DNA of 64,000 nt from Cordia subcordata. Its lineage: Eukaryota > Streptophyta > Magnoliopsida > Boraginales > Cordiaceae. The translations under genes and the position numbers were made by a program. The notes under the pieces are model-generated. The model searched no databases and was not told the DNA's origin. It saw only the letters and a list, made by a program, of their open reading frames with translations. This document shows, in pieces, positions 45,361-56,417 of the stretch (positions within the stretch are counted from its first letter, which is position 1; each line of letters begins with the position of its first letter). The stretch lies in assembly GCA_028554755.1 (NCBI GenBank), contig JAPTOF010000021.1, forward strand, positions 4,079,501 through 4,143,500, in the 5' to 3' direction.

Positions 45361-45798
45361 TGTTGGAATATAGTTTGTATTCTAAATAAGTAGCAAAGAT
45401 CCAAGTTCTGGCCAAATTAGAAGACTTGCCATATTTGTTATCCTATTTAATCTTTAGTCTTACCATATGTGTAATGTTATCATATTCGTAGTGCTACCAT
45501 ATTTGGTGTTTCTTGTACTTCATAGATAGGGGCTTTGCTTATTGTATTAGAGTGAGACAGAGAAACTGTAAGGTGAGATGGAGAGTGAGTGACCTTGAAG
45601 GTGAGGAGAGCGTGAGAGACGAGGGCCCCTAGGCCCAAGCCCTCTCTCCGTGTGTTTTATTCGTTCTTATTATAGTGAAATTCTCTTGTCTACCCGTAGA
45701 CGTAGGCCAAAAGCTGAACCACACTAAAAATATTGTGTCCATCGTGTTTTACTCTCTATTTTGTTTTTCTTCATCCTAAACACCTCGAATTCCCAACA
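45361..45798 (+). repeat. Right LTR of the LARD-like element
   Basis: This 438-bp repeat is longer than the left LTR because of a purine-rich insertion near 45550-45610 (GAGACAGAGAAACTGTAAGG...). Many substitutions separate the two LTRs, which points to an old insertion. Confidence 0.85.
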
Positions 45799-45803
45799 AA
45801 AGA

Positions 45804-47190
45804 TATCTATAGGGTCAGTACCTGCTTGTTGCTGGGTACTAATCGAAGGTGTAGATGCTTTCTTTGGAAAAAAACGACCCTTTGTGATCCAAAGTTAGAG
45901 ATAAATGTCTATGTTTTTCATCCACTGTCGTTCAATACTATTCCAGTGGTAAAAAGAGTTATACAGCATCCTCGGTATTATGGCCTTAGGAATATCACCA
46001 AAAGCTACCTTTTAGCTGCGACGATGTTAGAAAACTCTAGATGGATAATCTCCAGAACTGGAGAATTATACCTAGAGTTTGTAAATAAAGAGCTCAAGGA
46101 AAATTATAAGGTCAAAGTGGAGGTTTCTCCTTCTTTTTTTTCCATTGGCTGAATCGATTATGGGTTTATCATTTTGGGAATTCTCTGTTGCAGGACTAGA
46201 TGGCAAATCAACATTACTATGGTTGTTGAGCCATTAGATGCTACACTTATTAAAGACGTAGAGAAGGGTCTTTCTTGGCCTCAGGAGAAAGTTCAAGAGT
46301 TCCTCCAAACTAACCATAATTGGGAGAATGAAGTTGGCAAGTCTATTTGGGCGTTGTAGGGAACTAGTTTTCTTCTAGATGGTGAACTCCTGTGCAAAGT
46401 TAAAGATGTCATAGTGCAAGGGTAATTATAATATCTTATCTTTTCCATGACTTGATTTTTGAATTTAGTCTAAAGTATAATTCAAACAATTAATACAGGT
46501 TTCAGTGGGTGGTTGAAGAGGGACCACTATGTGATGAACCAATGCGAACGATAAAGTTTAGGGTCCTCAAAGCTAGGATTGCAAAAAAGTTTTGCATGAT
46601 GGGATTACGCCGATTGTCCTTGCAGTAACATGTACAGTCCATTCGGCTTTCCTTAAAGCAACTCCTAAACTGATGGAACCACTATATTGTGTAGAGGTAA
46701 GAATTCCCAAAATATTTGATAAAGAGATAATATCGGAGCTATCTATGAGGGATGGTCATGGAATAGAAGAGCTAGAGCTTCCACAGGTCTCTTATTAATA
46801 TCAAGGCGTTCTTACCGGTGAATAAATTATTTGTATTGGATAAGGCTATGCATAAACACACTCAAGGTGTAGCATCATGCCAGTCAGCTTTTTTGCGTGA
46901 TTGGAATGTCGTATCACAGAAGCGGTAGCTAGAGTTAATCATGAAGACCAGATGTAGAAAGGTAACCTTGAAGTTGTTAAATTGGGTGGATTTCTTCCCT
47001 TGTTAACCTGTTAAGTTTTTAAATTAAGTGGTTTTTGTTTCCTAGGGTATGTGCGAGCAAGAGGACAAGAAGGACACTTCGAAAGGTATACAAGAGTAAC
47101 AGGAACAAAAGGATGACGAGGGCACTCCGCACGATATGCAATAGAAAGATAAAGAACAAGATGAGTAATAGATAGCTTTTCTTCTACACA
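45804..47190 (+). pseudogene. EFTUD2: U5 snRNP 116-kDa GTPase-like pseudogene, 3' part
   Basis: The reading resumes right after the LTR element. Frames give CCWVLIEGVDAFFGKKTTLC (split by a shift), INVYVFHPLSFNTIPVVKR, TGELYLEFVNKELKENYKV, ITMVVEPLDATLIKDVEKGL with SWPQEKVQ, GFQWVVEEGPLCDEPMRTIK, SAFLKATPKLMEPLYCVE, and near 46800-46950 AFLPVNKLF, THTQGVASCQSAF and MKTRCRK. These follow domains III-V of EFTUD2/Snu114 to near its C-terminus. Intron-like gaps remain at about 46140-46195, 46424-46499 and after 46960, so it is not a processed copy. Multiple stops and frame shifts show it is not functional. Confidence 0.9.
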
Positions 47191-47209
47191 ATTTTTGTAG
47201 ATTCTCATA

Positions 47210-48190
47210 ATTAAAAAGATGCAAACTGTACAATGCTGATTATTCTACTTTGATTAGTGAAAGGACAAGAACAAGGTTTTGTCCTGAAATCTTGGGTCCA
47301 TACCTATGAAACACAGACTCGATATGCAGACACATGACACAACATGATGCAACATGCTAATACGTATTTTTTCTAAAAATTAAGATACGACACGTAGGGA
47401 TATGTTCCATAAAATATATTTAAATTTATTATATATAGTGAATAAACTTAAGTTTTATCATAAACTAAATATATTTGCCTATTGCCTATTGTTGAACAAA
47501 GTAAAAAATAAGTGATTTGAAATTAGGTAAGTTTTGAAGGATAAAGATTTATAAAGGAATTATATAAAAAAAGAAGAAGATAGAATTAATCCAAATGTTG
47601 GGTGCAGTAGAGAGTTATAAATTAGCATAAAATATTAACTATTTATTATTTTAAATATGATTGTTAAAATATTATAAAATTATATATAGAAATATTCTAT
47701 AACAAATATATTTAAAAAGTTGTATATTATATTTCTAAAGAGTATTTTATTTTTTACGTCTAAGTTATAGATGGACATTTATATTAGAAATGCAAAATTT
47801 ATCATTTAGTTATTACTGAAGGAAGATTAAAACATTATTTGGCATTAAGCGGACACGTATTGGAAAAGCATTATGGGAGTGTCGAGAAATGTTGGGAGAG
47901 CATCAAGAAAAATAAAAATAATTAAAATTATTGGACATGTGTTTGTCATGTGTCGGAGATTGTCAAGAAGTGTCGGTATTCGAAACGTGTTGGACACGGA
48001 TACATAACCTTCTAGAGAGTGTTTGTGTTTCATATAGACTAGAAATAGCTATTGATACGTCAAATATGTTTTCCTTCATTAATGAAATCAATTCATCTCT
48101 TCTTGCATTGTCGTTAGTCTCGTATGTCCTAGAGTTTATCTCTATATTAGCTGCAAATTCCTGATATTCAGACTATATTAGTAAAAGATT
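47210..48190. other. Gene-free AT-rich stretch, possible TIR element 47288-48040
   Basis: CCTATGAAACACAGACTC near 47302 is matched in inverse by GAGTGTTTGTGTTTCATATA near 48016-48037. Motifs with GACACG/CGTGTC occur near both ends (about 47388 and 47990). This suggests a degenerate non-autonomous DNA element of about 0.75 kb. No target duplication was identified and no protein is encoded. Confidence 0.35.
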
Positions 48191-48199
48191 GATTGCTAC

Positions 48200-48420
48200 A
48201 AGCTGTGGAGAGTTGTTGTACTATAGGGTATGAGTGCATGTAGGTGGAGATTATGCTCATGAATTTTTGTTGGCATACATGGAAACCAAGGAATGAGTTT
48301 GTCTATGAAAATTTGTAGTCCAACTCACAAAGAATTGCTCATTTAGCAGTTCTGTAATGAACTCAAGGACAGTAGATGGCTAAAAAAAAATGACCCAAAA
48401 TGGTAGCTTATTTGAGTTTT
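48200..48420 (+). pseudogene. LINE C-terminal fragment (zf-RVT/RNase H region)
   Basis: The frame with FCWHTWKPRNEFVYENL followed by SNSQRIAHLAV resembles the WxIWKxRNxxVF block that follows the reverse transcriptase in plant LINE polyproteins. It is short, with stops. It could be the distal end of the LINE at 37.4-40.0 kb, separated by the U5-116K region, or an unrelated copy. Confidence 0.5.
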
Positions 48421-48506
48421 TAGAGGAATGCAATCTGTTAGGCTGTGTGTCTCTCAAGTTGAGTTTGAACTCCGAAAGAAAACTGGTTTAGGAATAATAA
48501 ATCTTG

Positions 48507-48674
48507 TATTAGTAAATAACCACATGTGATAATATTTGTAACAGATAGATAAGTCCTTATCCTACTTCATAATTCAAATGACTCAATTTGTTATATGTAA
48601 ATATGGATAAAAGATATACAGCCACTATAATGAAAACCTGTGAATTTTCTCCACCAAAATATCTTGCTGTTTTA
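48507..48674 (+). repeat. 5' LTR of Copia element (168 bp)
   Basis: The segment starts TATTAGTAAATAACC and ends TTGCTGTTTTA, preceded by TCTTG (48502-48506). TGGTATCC directly after it (48675-48682) is a slightly mutated initiator-tRNA-Met primer site. ATGGATAAAAGATATACAGC may hold the promoter. Confidence 0.9.
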
Positions 48675-48739
48675 TGGTATCCGTTTTTTCCTCAAAACAC
48701 GTTAGAGTTTTGATTACCGATCTATTGCTCATTCACGCT

Positions 48740-49690
48740 ATGGCTACTTTTGTGGACTTTGCAGCTTCATCCGAAACCACTTCTATTAGCTCCACAAATA
48801 CCAATTCTGGCCTCATTGCTATTAATGCAGCACAATTACCCTTTAAATTAACACCCACAAATTATTTTTCCTAGAAAACGCAATTTGATGCGTTACTCTT
48901 TGGCAATGATCTTACAAGTTATGTTGATGGCTCTAATCCAGCTTCTTCAAAAACCATTATTGAAGGTAACCAACAAATACCTAATCTAGAATTCATTGCA
49001 TGGAAATGCCAAAATCAACTTCTATTTCTTGGCATTATTGGCTCTTTGAGCCCTACAGTTGTTCTGGTCATTCGAGCCTGGAAAACATCTGCTGAGGCTT
49101 GGCACAAGCTTGCAAAAAATTATGCCAACCTATCTTCCTCACATATCATGGGTTTAGCTGAACAACTAACTTTTTTGTCCCAAGGAAATCAGTCCATGGC
49201 TAATTATCTTGCCCGAGTTCGTGATATTGCTGATGAACTTGCACTTGTTGGGTCCCTTATTCCAACCCAATATCTTATTACCCATACTCTCAATGGTGTT
49301 GGACCTGCCTTCAAGGAACTTGCTGCTGCCGCACGAGCTCGTGACTCACTTATTTCGTTTGATGAGCTTCATGATAAATTGATTGAGTATGAAGCCTTTT
49401 TGAAAAGAGAACAGCTCAAGGCTCAAGGTATTCAAGGTTTTCTTTCACCTACAACCAATGTTGTCTAGTCCTCAAATAGTCGATGAAATAACACTCAAGT
49501 AGGACGTGGTGCACATTCTTCCTCCAGTCGCTCCCAGTCACAACCTTCTCGACAAAGATCCCATGGTATGTCTAATTCTTCTACTAAGTCAGTGATCGTA
49601 TGCCAATTTTGTGAAAAATGTGAGCATACGGCCAAGCAGTGTTTTCGGGCCAAAAGGTTGTTTTTTCCTTCATCTTCCCCATCTGCTAAT
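48740..49690 (+). pseudogene. Copia gag with intact zinc knuckle
   Basis: The start methionine is at 48740 (MATFVDF). One stop (TAG at 48872) follows NYFS, then a long open stretch with SAEAWHKLAKNYANLSSSHI, LAEQLTFLSQGNQSMANYL and SFDELHDKLIEYEAFLK, typical of the UBN2 gag family. A CX2CX4HX4C knuckle is intact (CQFCEKCEHTAKQC, near 49600). Few lesions occur, so gag is the best preserved part of the element. Confidence 0.88.
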
Positions 49691-51800
49691 GTGGCTGCAC
49701 AATCTTCTAGTAATACGTGGCTTTTAGACTCAGGTGTCTCTCTTCATGTTACTACAGGCCTCAACAATTTGTCTCTCCATCATCAATATGAAAGACTTGA
49801 TGATCTTTATGTAGGCGATGACATAGGTTGGCAAACATTCACATGGGTCACTCCAAACTTCACTTTTCTTCTTCGTCTTTTTCCTTAAATAATGTTTTAT
49901 GTGTTCCAACTATGAAACACAATTTGATTTTTGTTAGTCAAATAATGTTTCCATTGAGTTTGATCCATTGTCTTTTTCTATGAAGGATCTTCGCACGGGG
50001 GCACTTCTCGCAACAGGACAGAGCAAGAACCATGTGTACAACTGGTCCACTATGGACACTTCAATAAAGAAAAATGCATCAATTGGAATAAAAACATTAT
50101 TCCTTGACATGCATGGCCGTTTAAGACACCCGTCCCTTAAGGTTATTAACCAATTGCAGGGTAGTCTTTCTTTCAACAATAATAAATCCACGTCGTCTTG
50201 TGCTTCTTGCCAGTGTAGTAAGAGTCATAAATTGCCATTTGGTCCATCCAGTCTTCAAAGCAGTCATTTGCTAGAACTGATTCGCATAGATGTTATGGGA
50301 CCATTACCTGTTCGATCTGTTGATGGTTTTTCTTATTATGTACTGTTCGTTGACCATTTCACAAAATATTCCTGGTTAATTCCATTAAATTTTAAATCAG
50401 ACATTTATTCTGTGTTTATAATTTTTAAAGAAATGGTTGAAAAATAATTTTCCACTAAGATTGCTACAATTTATTCACATGGCAGCACTGAATACCAAGG
50501 GTTACGAACACTTTTTTCAAAATTAGGTATTCAACATTTAATCTCTCCTCCCTATTCACCCAAACGCATTGCCACAACTGGATGGCGACACCGCCATGTT
50601 GTTGAAACTGGGCTTACTTTGCTTCATCATGCGTCTTTACCATTAATTTTTTGGTCTTTGCCTGTAAAACAATAGTTTATTTAATAAATAGACTACTGAC
50701 ATCTGTTCTTGATGAAAAATCTCCATATGAAAATTTGTTCAATGTTGCACCTAACTGTAATAAATTGCACATATTTGGTTGTCTTTGTTAGCCATGGTTA
50801 TGTCCTTATAATGATCATAAGCTACAAAGTCGTTCTCAACCATGCATTTTTCTAGGATATTCTAATACACATGACTCATATATCTATCATGATCATCAGA
50901 AACACAAGTTTTATTTTTCTCGTCATGTGCAATTTGATGAAAAGCAATTTCCTTCTCATCTAGCTAGTCAATCAACTGATAATATTGATGCTAGAGTTGT
51001 GTCTCAATGGTGTTCTACACCAACTTTTTCACTTCCTAGTGATCTGCTGAGTTTGACGAGTGCTTCTCTTGATAATCACCAACCTCTAATTCAACGAATC
51101 ATACGACAAACAAATAATAGAGAGTCCGATACAACCTAATCGCAAGAGATTTGTCAACACATGATCCCTGGTTTATCCACGGCTGATGTGCATCCCTTAC
51201 AAGATCATCTCCAATCTAGCCAAGTAAGTATTCAACTTGTCCCAAACACATGCAACAATCATGAGTCATCTTTGCCTACACATTCTAGTGATGATCATAT
51301 GTCTCATTTTCCAACCACCACAACTAGCCATCAAGACTCTGATCTCGCATCCACAGCTCCTGAGTCCTCTTCGTTTACAAATACTAATGCTCCCATGTGC
51401 TCGCAACCTTAGTCAGGAACTTAACACCATATGCAAACTCAGTCCAAAAGTAATGTTTTCAAACCAAAAAAAAATTTTTACTTTAACTACTGCTTTGACT
51501 TCAGCCTTACCTACGGCTTTGGCCGAACCACGAAATGCAAAAGAAGCTTTGAAATCTACTCATTGAAGGAATGCCATGCTAGAAGAGTTACATGTATTAC
51601 AAAAAATGAAACTTGGGTCCTTGTACCCTATGCCTTTACTCAAAATGTTATGGGCTGTAAATGGGTATTCCGAGTTAAAAGAAATCCAAATAGGAGTATT
51701 TTTCGTTACAAGGCACGGCTTGTCACTAAAGGGTTTCATCAATGCCCAGGGGTTGATTTCCAAGAAACCTTTAGTCCAGTCGTCAAAGCATCTACTATTC
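49690..51800 (+). pseudogene. Copia protease and integrase region
   Basis: WLLDSGVSLHVT (near 49720) is the aspartic protease site D-S-G. The integrase region includes GRLRHPSLKVINQL, CASCQCSKSHKLPF, LIRIDVMGPLPVRSVDGFSY and FVDHFTKYSWLIPL. A stop near 50446 follows, and the second catalytic block is degraded (IYSHGSTEYQG instead of the usual D-N-G-G-E pattern). Past 50640 the frame is broken repeatedly. The serine/threonine-rich linker to RT lies at about 50930-51420. Confidence 0.85.
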
Positions 51801-52330
51801 AAATTGTGCTAACATTGGCTGTGTCATAGGGTTAGAGTATAAATCAACTGGATGTCAACAATGCATTCTTGCATGGACATCTCAGTGAAGATGTTTTTAT
51901 GTCCCAACCATCGAGTTTCATTGACGCTAGCAGGCCCTTGCACATGTGTGAATTGAACAAGTCCTTATATGGGTTAAAACAGGCCCCAAGGGCTTAGTTC
52001 ACTGAATTGACAAGCTTCATCCTTTCTCTTGGCTTCAAGAGCTCTAAATCTGATTCATCTCTGTTTATCTATGTCAACAATTCTATAACTGCCTATATTC
52101 TTATGTACGTAGATGATTTGCTTGTTACAGGAAATTCTCAAGACTTTGTTCGCACTGCTATCAAGCCATTGCAACCAAATTCTCAGTTAAAGATCTTGGG
52201 AACATTTCTTACTTCTTGGGCATGGAGGCCATTAATGTTCCAACAGGTCTATTCCTCTCACAACGAAAATATGTAGTAGATCTTCTGGAAAAATTTCATA
52301 TGATTGAGGCCAAAGAATGCTCCACCCCAT
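51560..52330 (+). pseudogene. Copia reverse transcriptase, YVDD retained
   Basis: Frames give [40 protein letters not shown] with SPVVKA, then [33 protein letters not shown] and the catalytic block ILMYVDDLLVTGN. The YVDD tetrad is intact, unlike the antisense Copia at 17.6-21.9 kb. Stops at about 51830 and 51996 and a frame shift before 52216 inactivate it. Confidence 0.9.
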
Positions 52331-52429
52331 TAAGCTCCATTGTCCATTTACAATTGAAGATGGTCAACCATTTACTGATGCAAAAATATATCGAAGCTTA
52401 ATAGGAGGCCTCTAATATCTCTCTTTAAC

Positions 52430-53060
52430 AAGACCAGACGTGTCTTATGTAGTAAACAAGTTGGCACAATTCATGTATGCACCAATCACTGTTCACTGAA
52501 CTAGAGCAAAATACTTGCTGTGTTATCTCAAGCACACCATTGACTATGGTCTTGTTATTTGAAGGTCTTCCTTGCTAACACTCACAGCTTATTTAGACTC
52601 AAACTGGGCAAGTAACAAAGGTGACCTCACATCAATCTCAGCCTATATTATCTTTCTGGGTAACACTCCCATCTCTTGGTGTTCTAAGAAACAAAAGACT
52701 ATTGCTCGGTCTTCCACAGAAGCGAAGTACAGGGTAGTTGCTTCCACAACCGCGGAGTTGTGTTGGTTACAAAATTTATTATATGAATTACACTGCTAGC
52801 TACCACACACTCCTTGCTTGCTATGTGATAATATAGGTGCCACTTACTTGTGCGCAAATCCAGTTTTTCATTCACGTATGAAGCATTAGGCATTGGATTA
52901 TCATTTTGTACGAGAGAAGGTCAGTTCTAGGTTACTACAAGTTTCTCATGTCCCAACTGAATTACAGGTTGCTGATGCACTCACAAAGCCTTTGGCGAAA
53001 GTCAGACTCCGAGAACTTCGAAACAAGATAGGTATTGTTGATGTCAATACCCTCTTGCGG
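52430..53060 (+). pseudogene. Copia RNase H
   Basis: TAYLDSNWASNKGDLTSISA, ISWCSKKQKTIARSSTEAKY and AELCWLQNLLYEL give the D, E and D blocks of Copia RNase H. After a stop the C-terminal tail reads HFVREKVSSRLLQVSHVPTE and VADALTKPLAKVRLREL, ending directly before the purine tract and the 3' LTR. Confidence 0.9.
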
Positions 53061-53065
53061 GGGCA

Positions 53066-53272
53066 TATTAGGAAATGACCACATGCGATAATGTTTTGCA
53101 ATAGATAGATAAGTTCATCACATGTGATAATGTTTATAATAGATAGATAAGTCCTTATCCTACTTCATAATTCAAATGACTCAATTTGTTGTATGTAAAT
53201 GTGTATAAAAGCTATACAACCACTATAATGAAAAGCTGTGAATTTTCTCTACCAAAATATCTTGCTGTTTTA
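53066..53272 (+). repeat. 3' LTR of Copia element (207 bp, with internal duplication)
   Basis: It matches the 5' LTR from TATTAGGAAATGACC to TTGCTGTTTTA but is 39 bp longer, because the segment CACATGYGATAATGTTT...ATAGATAGATAAG is present twice in tandem. The duplication therefore arose after insertion in this copy, or was lost from the 5' LTR. Confidence 0.9.
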
Positions 53273-53279
53273 TCTTGTG

Positions 53280-54273
53280 ACTTAGTACCACAATCATCCA
53301 CGATATAAGGAGACAACCAGTTAATTGTGTACTATGAGAAGAACTTGAAGGAGTATGAATAGTTTTAACAGATGCATGTATCATGTTTGCACGGATAGCC
53401 TTATCTTTCTCAGAAGGCAAATGAAAAGTTGTTAGCAAAGTCGCACTATGAAAGAAACAAGGAAGAGGCTCGAGAAAACCCTTAATCTCATGATAGTTGA
53501 TAGACATTTTCTCCGCTTTCTCTTCAATGAAATAAGGAAAGGTCTGAACATTGTAACTGAACGTACCATTCTCAAACCTGAGGAGTTTCATCACCGGGGC
53601 ATCTTCAAGTGAAGCAAACAGAGCTTGACCAATAAGAAGGTAATACAACAACTTGGAGCAAAATTCAAGAATATGCTCAGGTAAATGATTGCCCTCTAGA
53701 GTACTGAACTTTGCCATTATGTCCTCTGGCCTTTGGAATTCGTTATTGAAGAATACTAGTACCAAAGTGGCTAAAGAAAGAAGTTTTTTCACCTGGCAAC
53801 ATTATGAGCTGAACTAAACACTGGAGAATGAAAAATGGGATTTGAATTTTAAGTCGAATGACATGCTTGAGTGAAAATGAATACATCCAAGCCATTGATA
53901 GTTTTGGATCATCTAGTTCACACAAGATCACACCTCCAAATTTGCGAAATAGCTTAATAATAAAACAGCCATCAAGAACCCACATCTGCAAAAGTTCATC
54001 TCTACCAACATGGATATATTGAACTAGACCTGCAGTAATACCATAACAAGCCATGTTCCTGCCAGCATCGAGAATTGAAAAGCCTGACCACTTGATCCCA
54101 ACGCCACAAGCAACGAAGCCTGGACTCGCCTTGGTACCTTGTAACATAATTTCCTTGCCCTTGTCAAAAACTCTTATGGAAAGCATAACATAACCGTGCA
54201 TGATAGTCACCAACCATGTGAATCTAAGCATAACATCAGATCTAACTAATGATGAAGCATCTATATCAATCAC
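53280..54273 (-). pseudogene. F-box/FBA-like pseudogene (tentative)
   Basis: Two long minus-strand frames overlap: 176 codons from 54273 and then, one frame shift later near 53790, about 170 codons. The first includes GFSILDAGRNMACYGITAGL, VQYIHVGRDELLQMWVLDG and PKLSMAWMYSFSLKHVIRL. The pattern of a residue run ending in LLQMWVLD and a closing S-L-K-HV block recalls the F-box-associated domain of plant F-box proteins, but I cannot confirm it. There is no F-box at the N-terminus. The downstream end abuts the Copia insertion at 53277. Call it a possible gene remnant of uncertain family. Confidence 0.35.
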
Positions 54274-56417
54274 AAATATGTATCCGTGGAAATTGAGATG
54301 CTGCTTACTGCATTATTTTTTACTCTTCACTGTAGTGACTAGCAAGTCAGGAGGTTTTTTTTCCTTCTTTCGTTTATTGAAATTTTTAAAGAATTAATAA
54401 TTCCAGCTTGTTTGAACTCAGTAGTAATTCTATACTCCAAGTAAACGCACACAATTTATAATTCTCAACAATTGATTCATTACATCCAGTCTTGAAATCA
54501 ATCTTCCACCCATCCCAAAACCGTGACCTTGAACTACAAAACAACCAGCAATTTGAACAGTGAACACGGATGGAATTTGAGAAATGGAGCCATTATTGAT
54601 ACCTGAAAGTTTGAGGTTAATTGTATGAGAGAATGAATCTTGTACATTTTACTTATGAAGAAAGGTTACATATTTATTCAAAAGAATGGAATGATTTCTT
54701 GCTAGACTGAAGCCTAAAATTATGTGCTGATATCTTTGATTGAAGTTTCTTGTACAAGAATGGAAGGGTGATATTTGATTGCTTTGATATGCTGATTTGT
54801 TGCCTTACTTTTCAGATTCTTCGTATATTCTTGACAAATTAAAGCTTCTGATTCGCAAGATAATATCGGTTGTTGAACCTCATATTCGGAAGATAATATC
54901 GGTTGTTGAACCTCATATTCGGCTGCTCTGCGCAGGACTTTCGTGAGATTGGTCGTTACAAGTTCACACGTCAGTAGAATTCTGGGATGCTAATGTTCCT
55001 GGAGCTGCAGTCCCAGTCTGCGATGCCTTCAAGTGGAGTATTTGTGCAGGTTCGAAGTCAGATCAGTGTGCATTGATCATACTGTTTCTATTCAAGGGTG
55101 GTTCAACTCAGGTTTGCTATGCAGAAGATGTAGTCCAGGCGCATACGGTTGGCAACTGGCGAATTGATCAGTTGGCAACTTCAGTTCCATTTATAAAAAA
55201 ATTACACTGATTTTAAAGTTTCATGATATGTAAACTTCCTCTCTGCTGGTCACTAATTGAATCGAACTCGCAGCTATGTTTACCAATTTACAGGATTTTG
55301 TGCAAAATAGATTGTATGTATATTTATTTTTCTCCTTTTTCACTCTTTCAAATTTTTTTATCTGTGTTATGCTCATACCCATTGAGCCGATGTTCCCTTT
55401 TTTGTCCTTCGGAAATTAATTTTGATCAATACAAGTGGTGGTCTTTACATATTGGACAAGAGTTGTGTAAGTCATAAATTGGAGATGGCACAAGCCACCT
55501 GGGAGTTGGTTTGCAATTTCCAATATTTTAAAGGCCATAATTCCACATGGACTTCTATGTTTGAATTTAACAAGGCAAATGGAAGAAAAAAAAACTTATC
55601 GAAAATAGAACACACGCCAATTAACCTCTTTGGATTGACTTCGAATCCATTAATTTGAGCAAGATCAGTTTCAGTATCCTTGTATGTAGCAGAGCCAAGA
55701 CCCAAGGTTCTAGGGATGCACATTTACTCATAATATTTATAAAAGAAAATGAGAAAAATAAATTATAAAACATATAATGTCAATACTATAATGGCACTTT
55801 AACATGTAAAGTCACATACTAAATGACTATATTTAACAACAAGGGTTGGTATTGGTTAATTTGAATTGTACATTTTCCTTTCAATAAAATCTGTGTATTT
55901 TCAATAGGCAAAAGAAATAAATAAAGAAAAACATATGATTTATTTCTCCCTGACCTTTTTACAAATTATTACAAATACTTGAGAACTCAATGAAAAACCA
56001 GGCTATATGATGTAAAAATTGATTTCTCAACAATCACTTAATCAAAACAAATATAAAAAGGAACAACAAATAATTACCTTCTAAAACTGTATGAAAAATA
56101 CAGAGAAAATAGTGTATGATGAATTATAGATAAAAAGAAAGATCCTTATTAAGTCAAAAGCTAGCTCTTGGCTGCTTGTTAATGGGGACTGAAAGTTGAA
56201 ACTTGAAAAAAGAAAAAGAAAGAAGAAAGATAATAGGGAAAATGTTCCTATTATTTCTATTTTTTTTATTAGATGGTCTTAGTTGTTTTGGCTTGCTTTA
56301 TTGGGGTGCTTGTTCTGTACTTTTTACTTTTGTTTTTTAAGGGTGGTAATACCACTTTTTTAAAGATTTTTGCATTAGACTTTAGGTTGCATGCATTGCT
56401 CCCACTTTTGTTAGCGG
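54274..56417. other. Mostly gene-free stretch with a coding-like patch 54830-55190
   Basis: A GC-richer patch at about 54830-55190 contains frames such as FWDANVPGAAVPVCDAF and LLIRKIISVVEPHIR and a perfect 33-bp tandem duplication (54857-54922). I do not recognise a protein. The rest is AT-rich and featureless, apart from a purine-rich AAGAAAAAGAAAGAAG run near 56208-56230. Confidence 0.4.
54857..54922. repeat. Perfect 33-bp tandem duplication
   Basis: AAGATAATATCGGTTGTTGA plus ACCTCATATTCGG occurs twice head to tail without a mismatch (54857-54889 and 54890-54922), so it is recent. The unit is a multiple of three and leaves the frame KIISVVEPHIR open. Confidence 0.95.

Larger units (their letters stand above)
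42270..45798 (+). mobile_element. Non-autonomous LTR retrotransposon (LARD-like), 3.5 kb, TSD AAAGA
   Basis: The left LTR 42270-42663 and right LTR 45361-45798 both start TGTTRGAATATAG and end CCCAACA. AAAGA flanks the element on both sides (42265-42269 and 45799-45803). After the left LTR lies a degraded primer site (CTCGTATCACAG, compare TGGTATCAGAGC). Before the right LTR is a polypurine tract, AAAGTGGAGATT. The 2.7-kb interior has no gag or pol signature and only short chance ORFs, so it would depend on proteins of another element. The right LTR has about 55 bp more purine-rich sequence than the left. It splits the U5-116K pseudogene. Confidence 0.88.
48507..53272 (+). mobile_element. Full-length, degenerate Copia LTR retrotransposon, TSD TCTTG
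   Basis: LTRs 48507-48674 and 53066-53272 are flanked by TCTTG (48502-48506 and 53273-53277). A primer site follows the 5' LTR, and a purine tract, TTGCGGGGGCA, precedes the 3' LTR. The interior runs gag, zinc knuckle, protease, integrase, RT, RNase H on the + strand, the Ty1/Copia order. More than ten stops or frame shifts break the polyprotein, although catalytic RT residues are retained. It inserted between LINE-like DNA on the left and an F-box-like pseudogene on the right. Confidence 0.93.
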
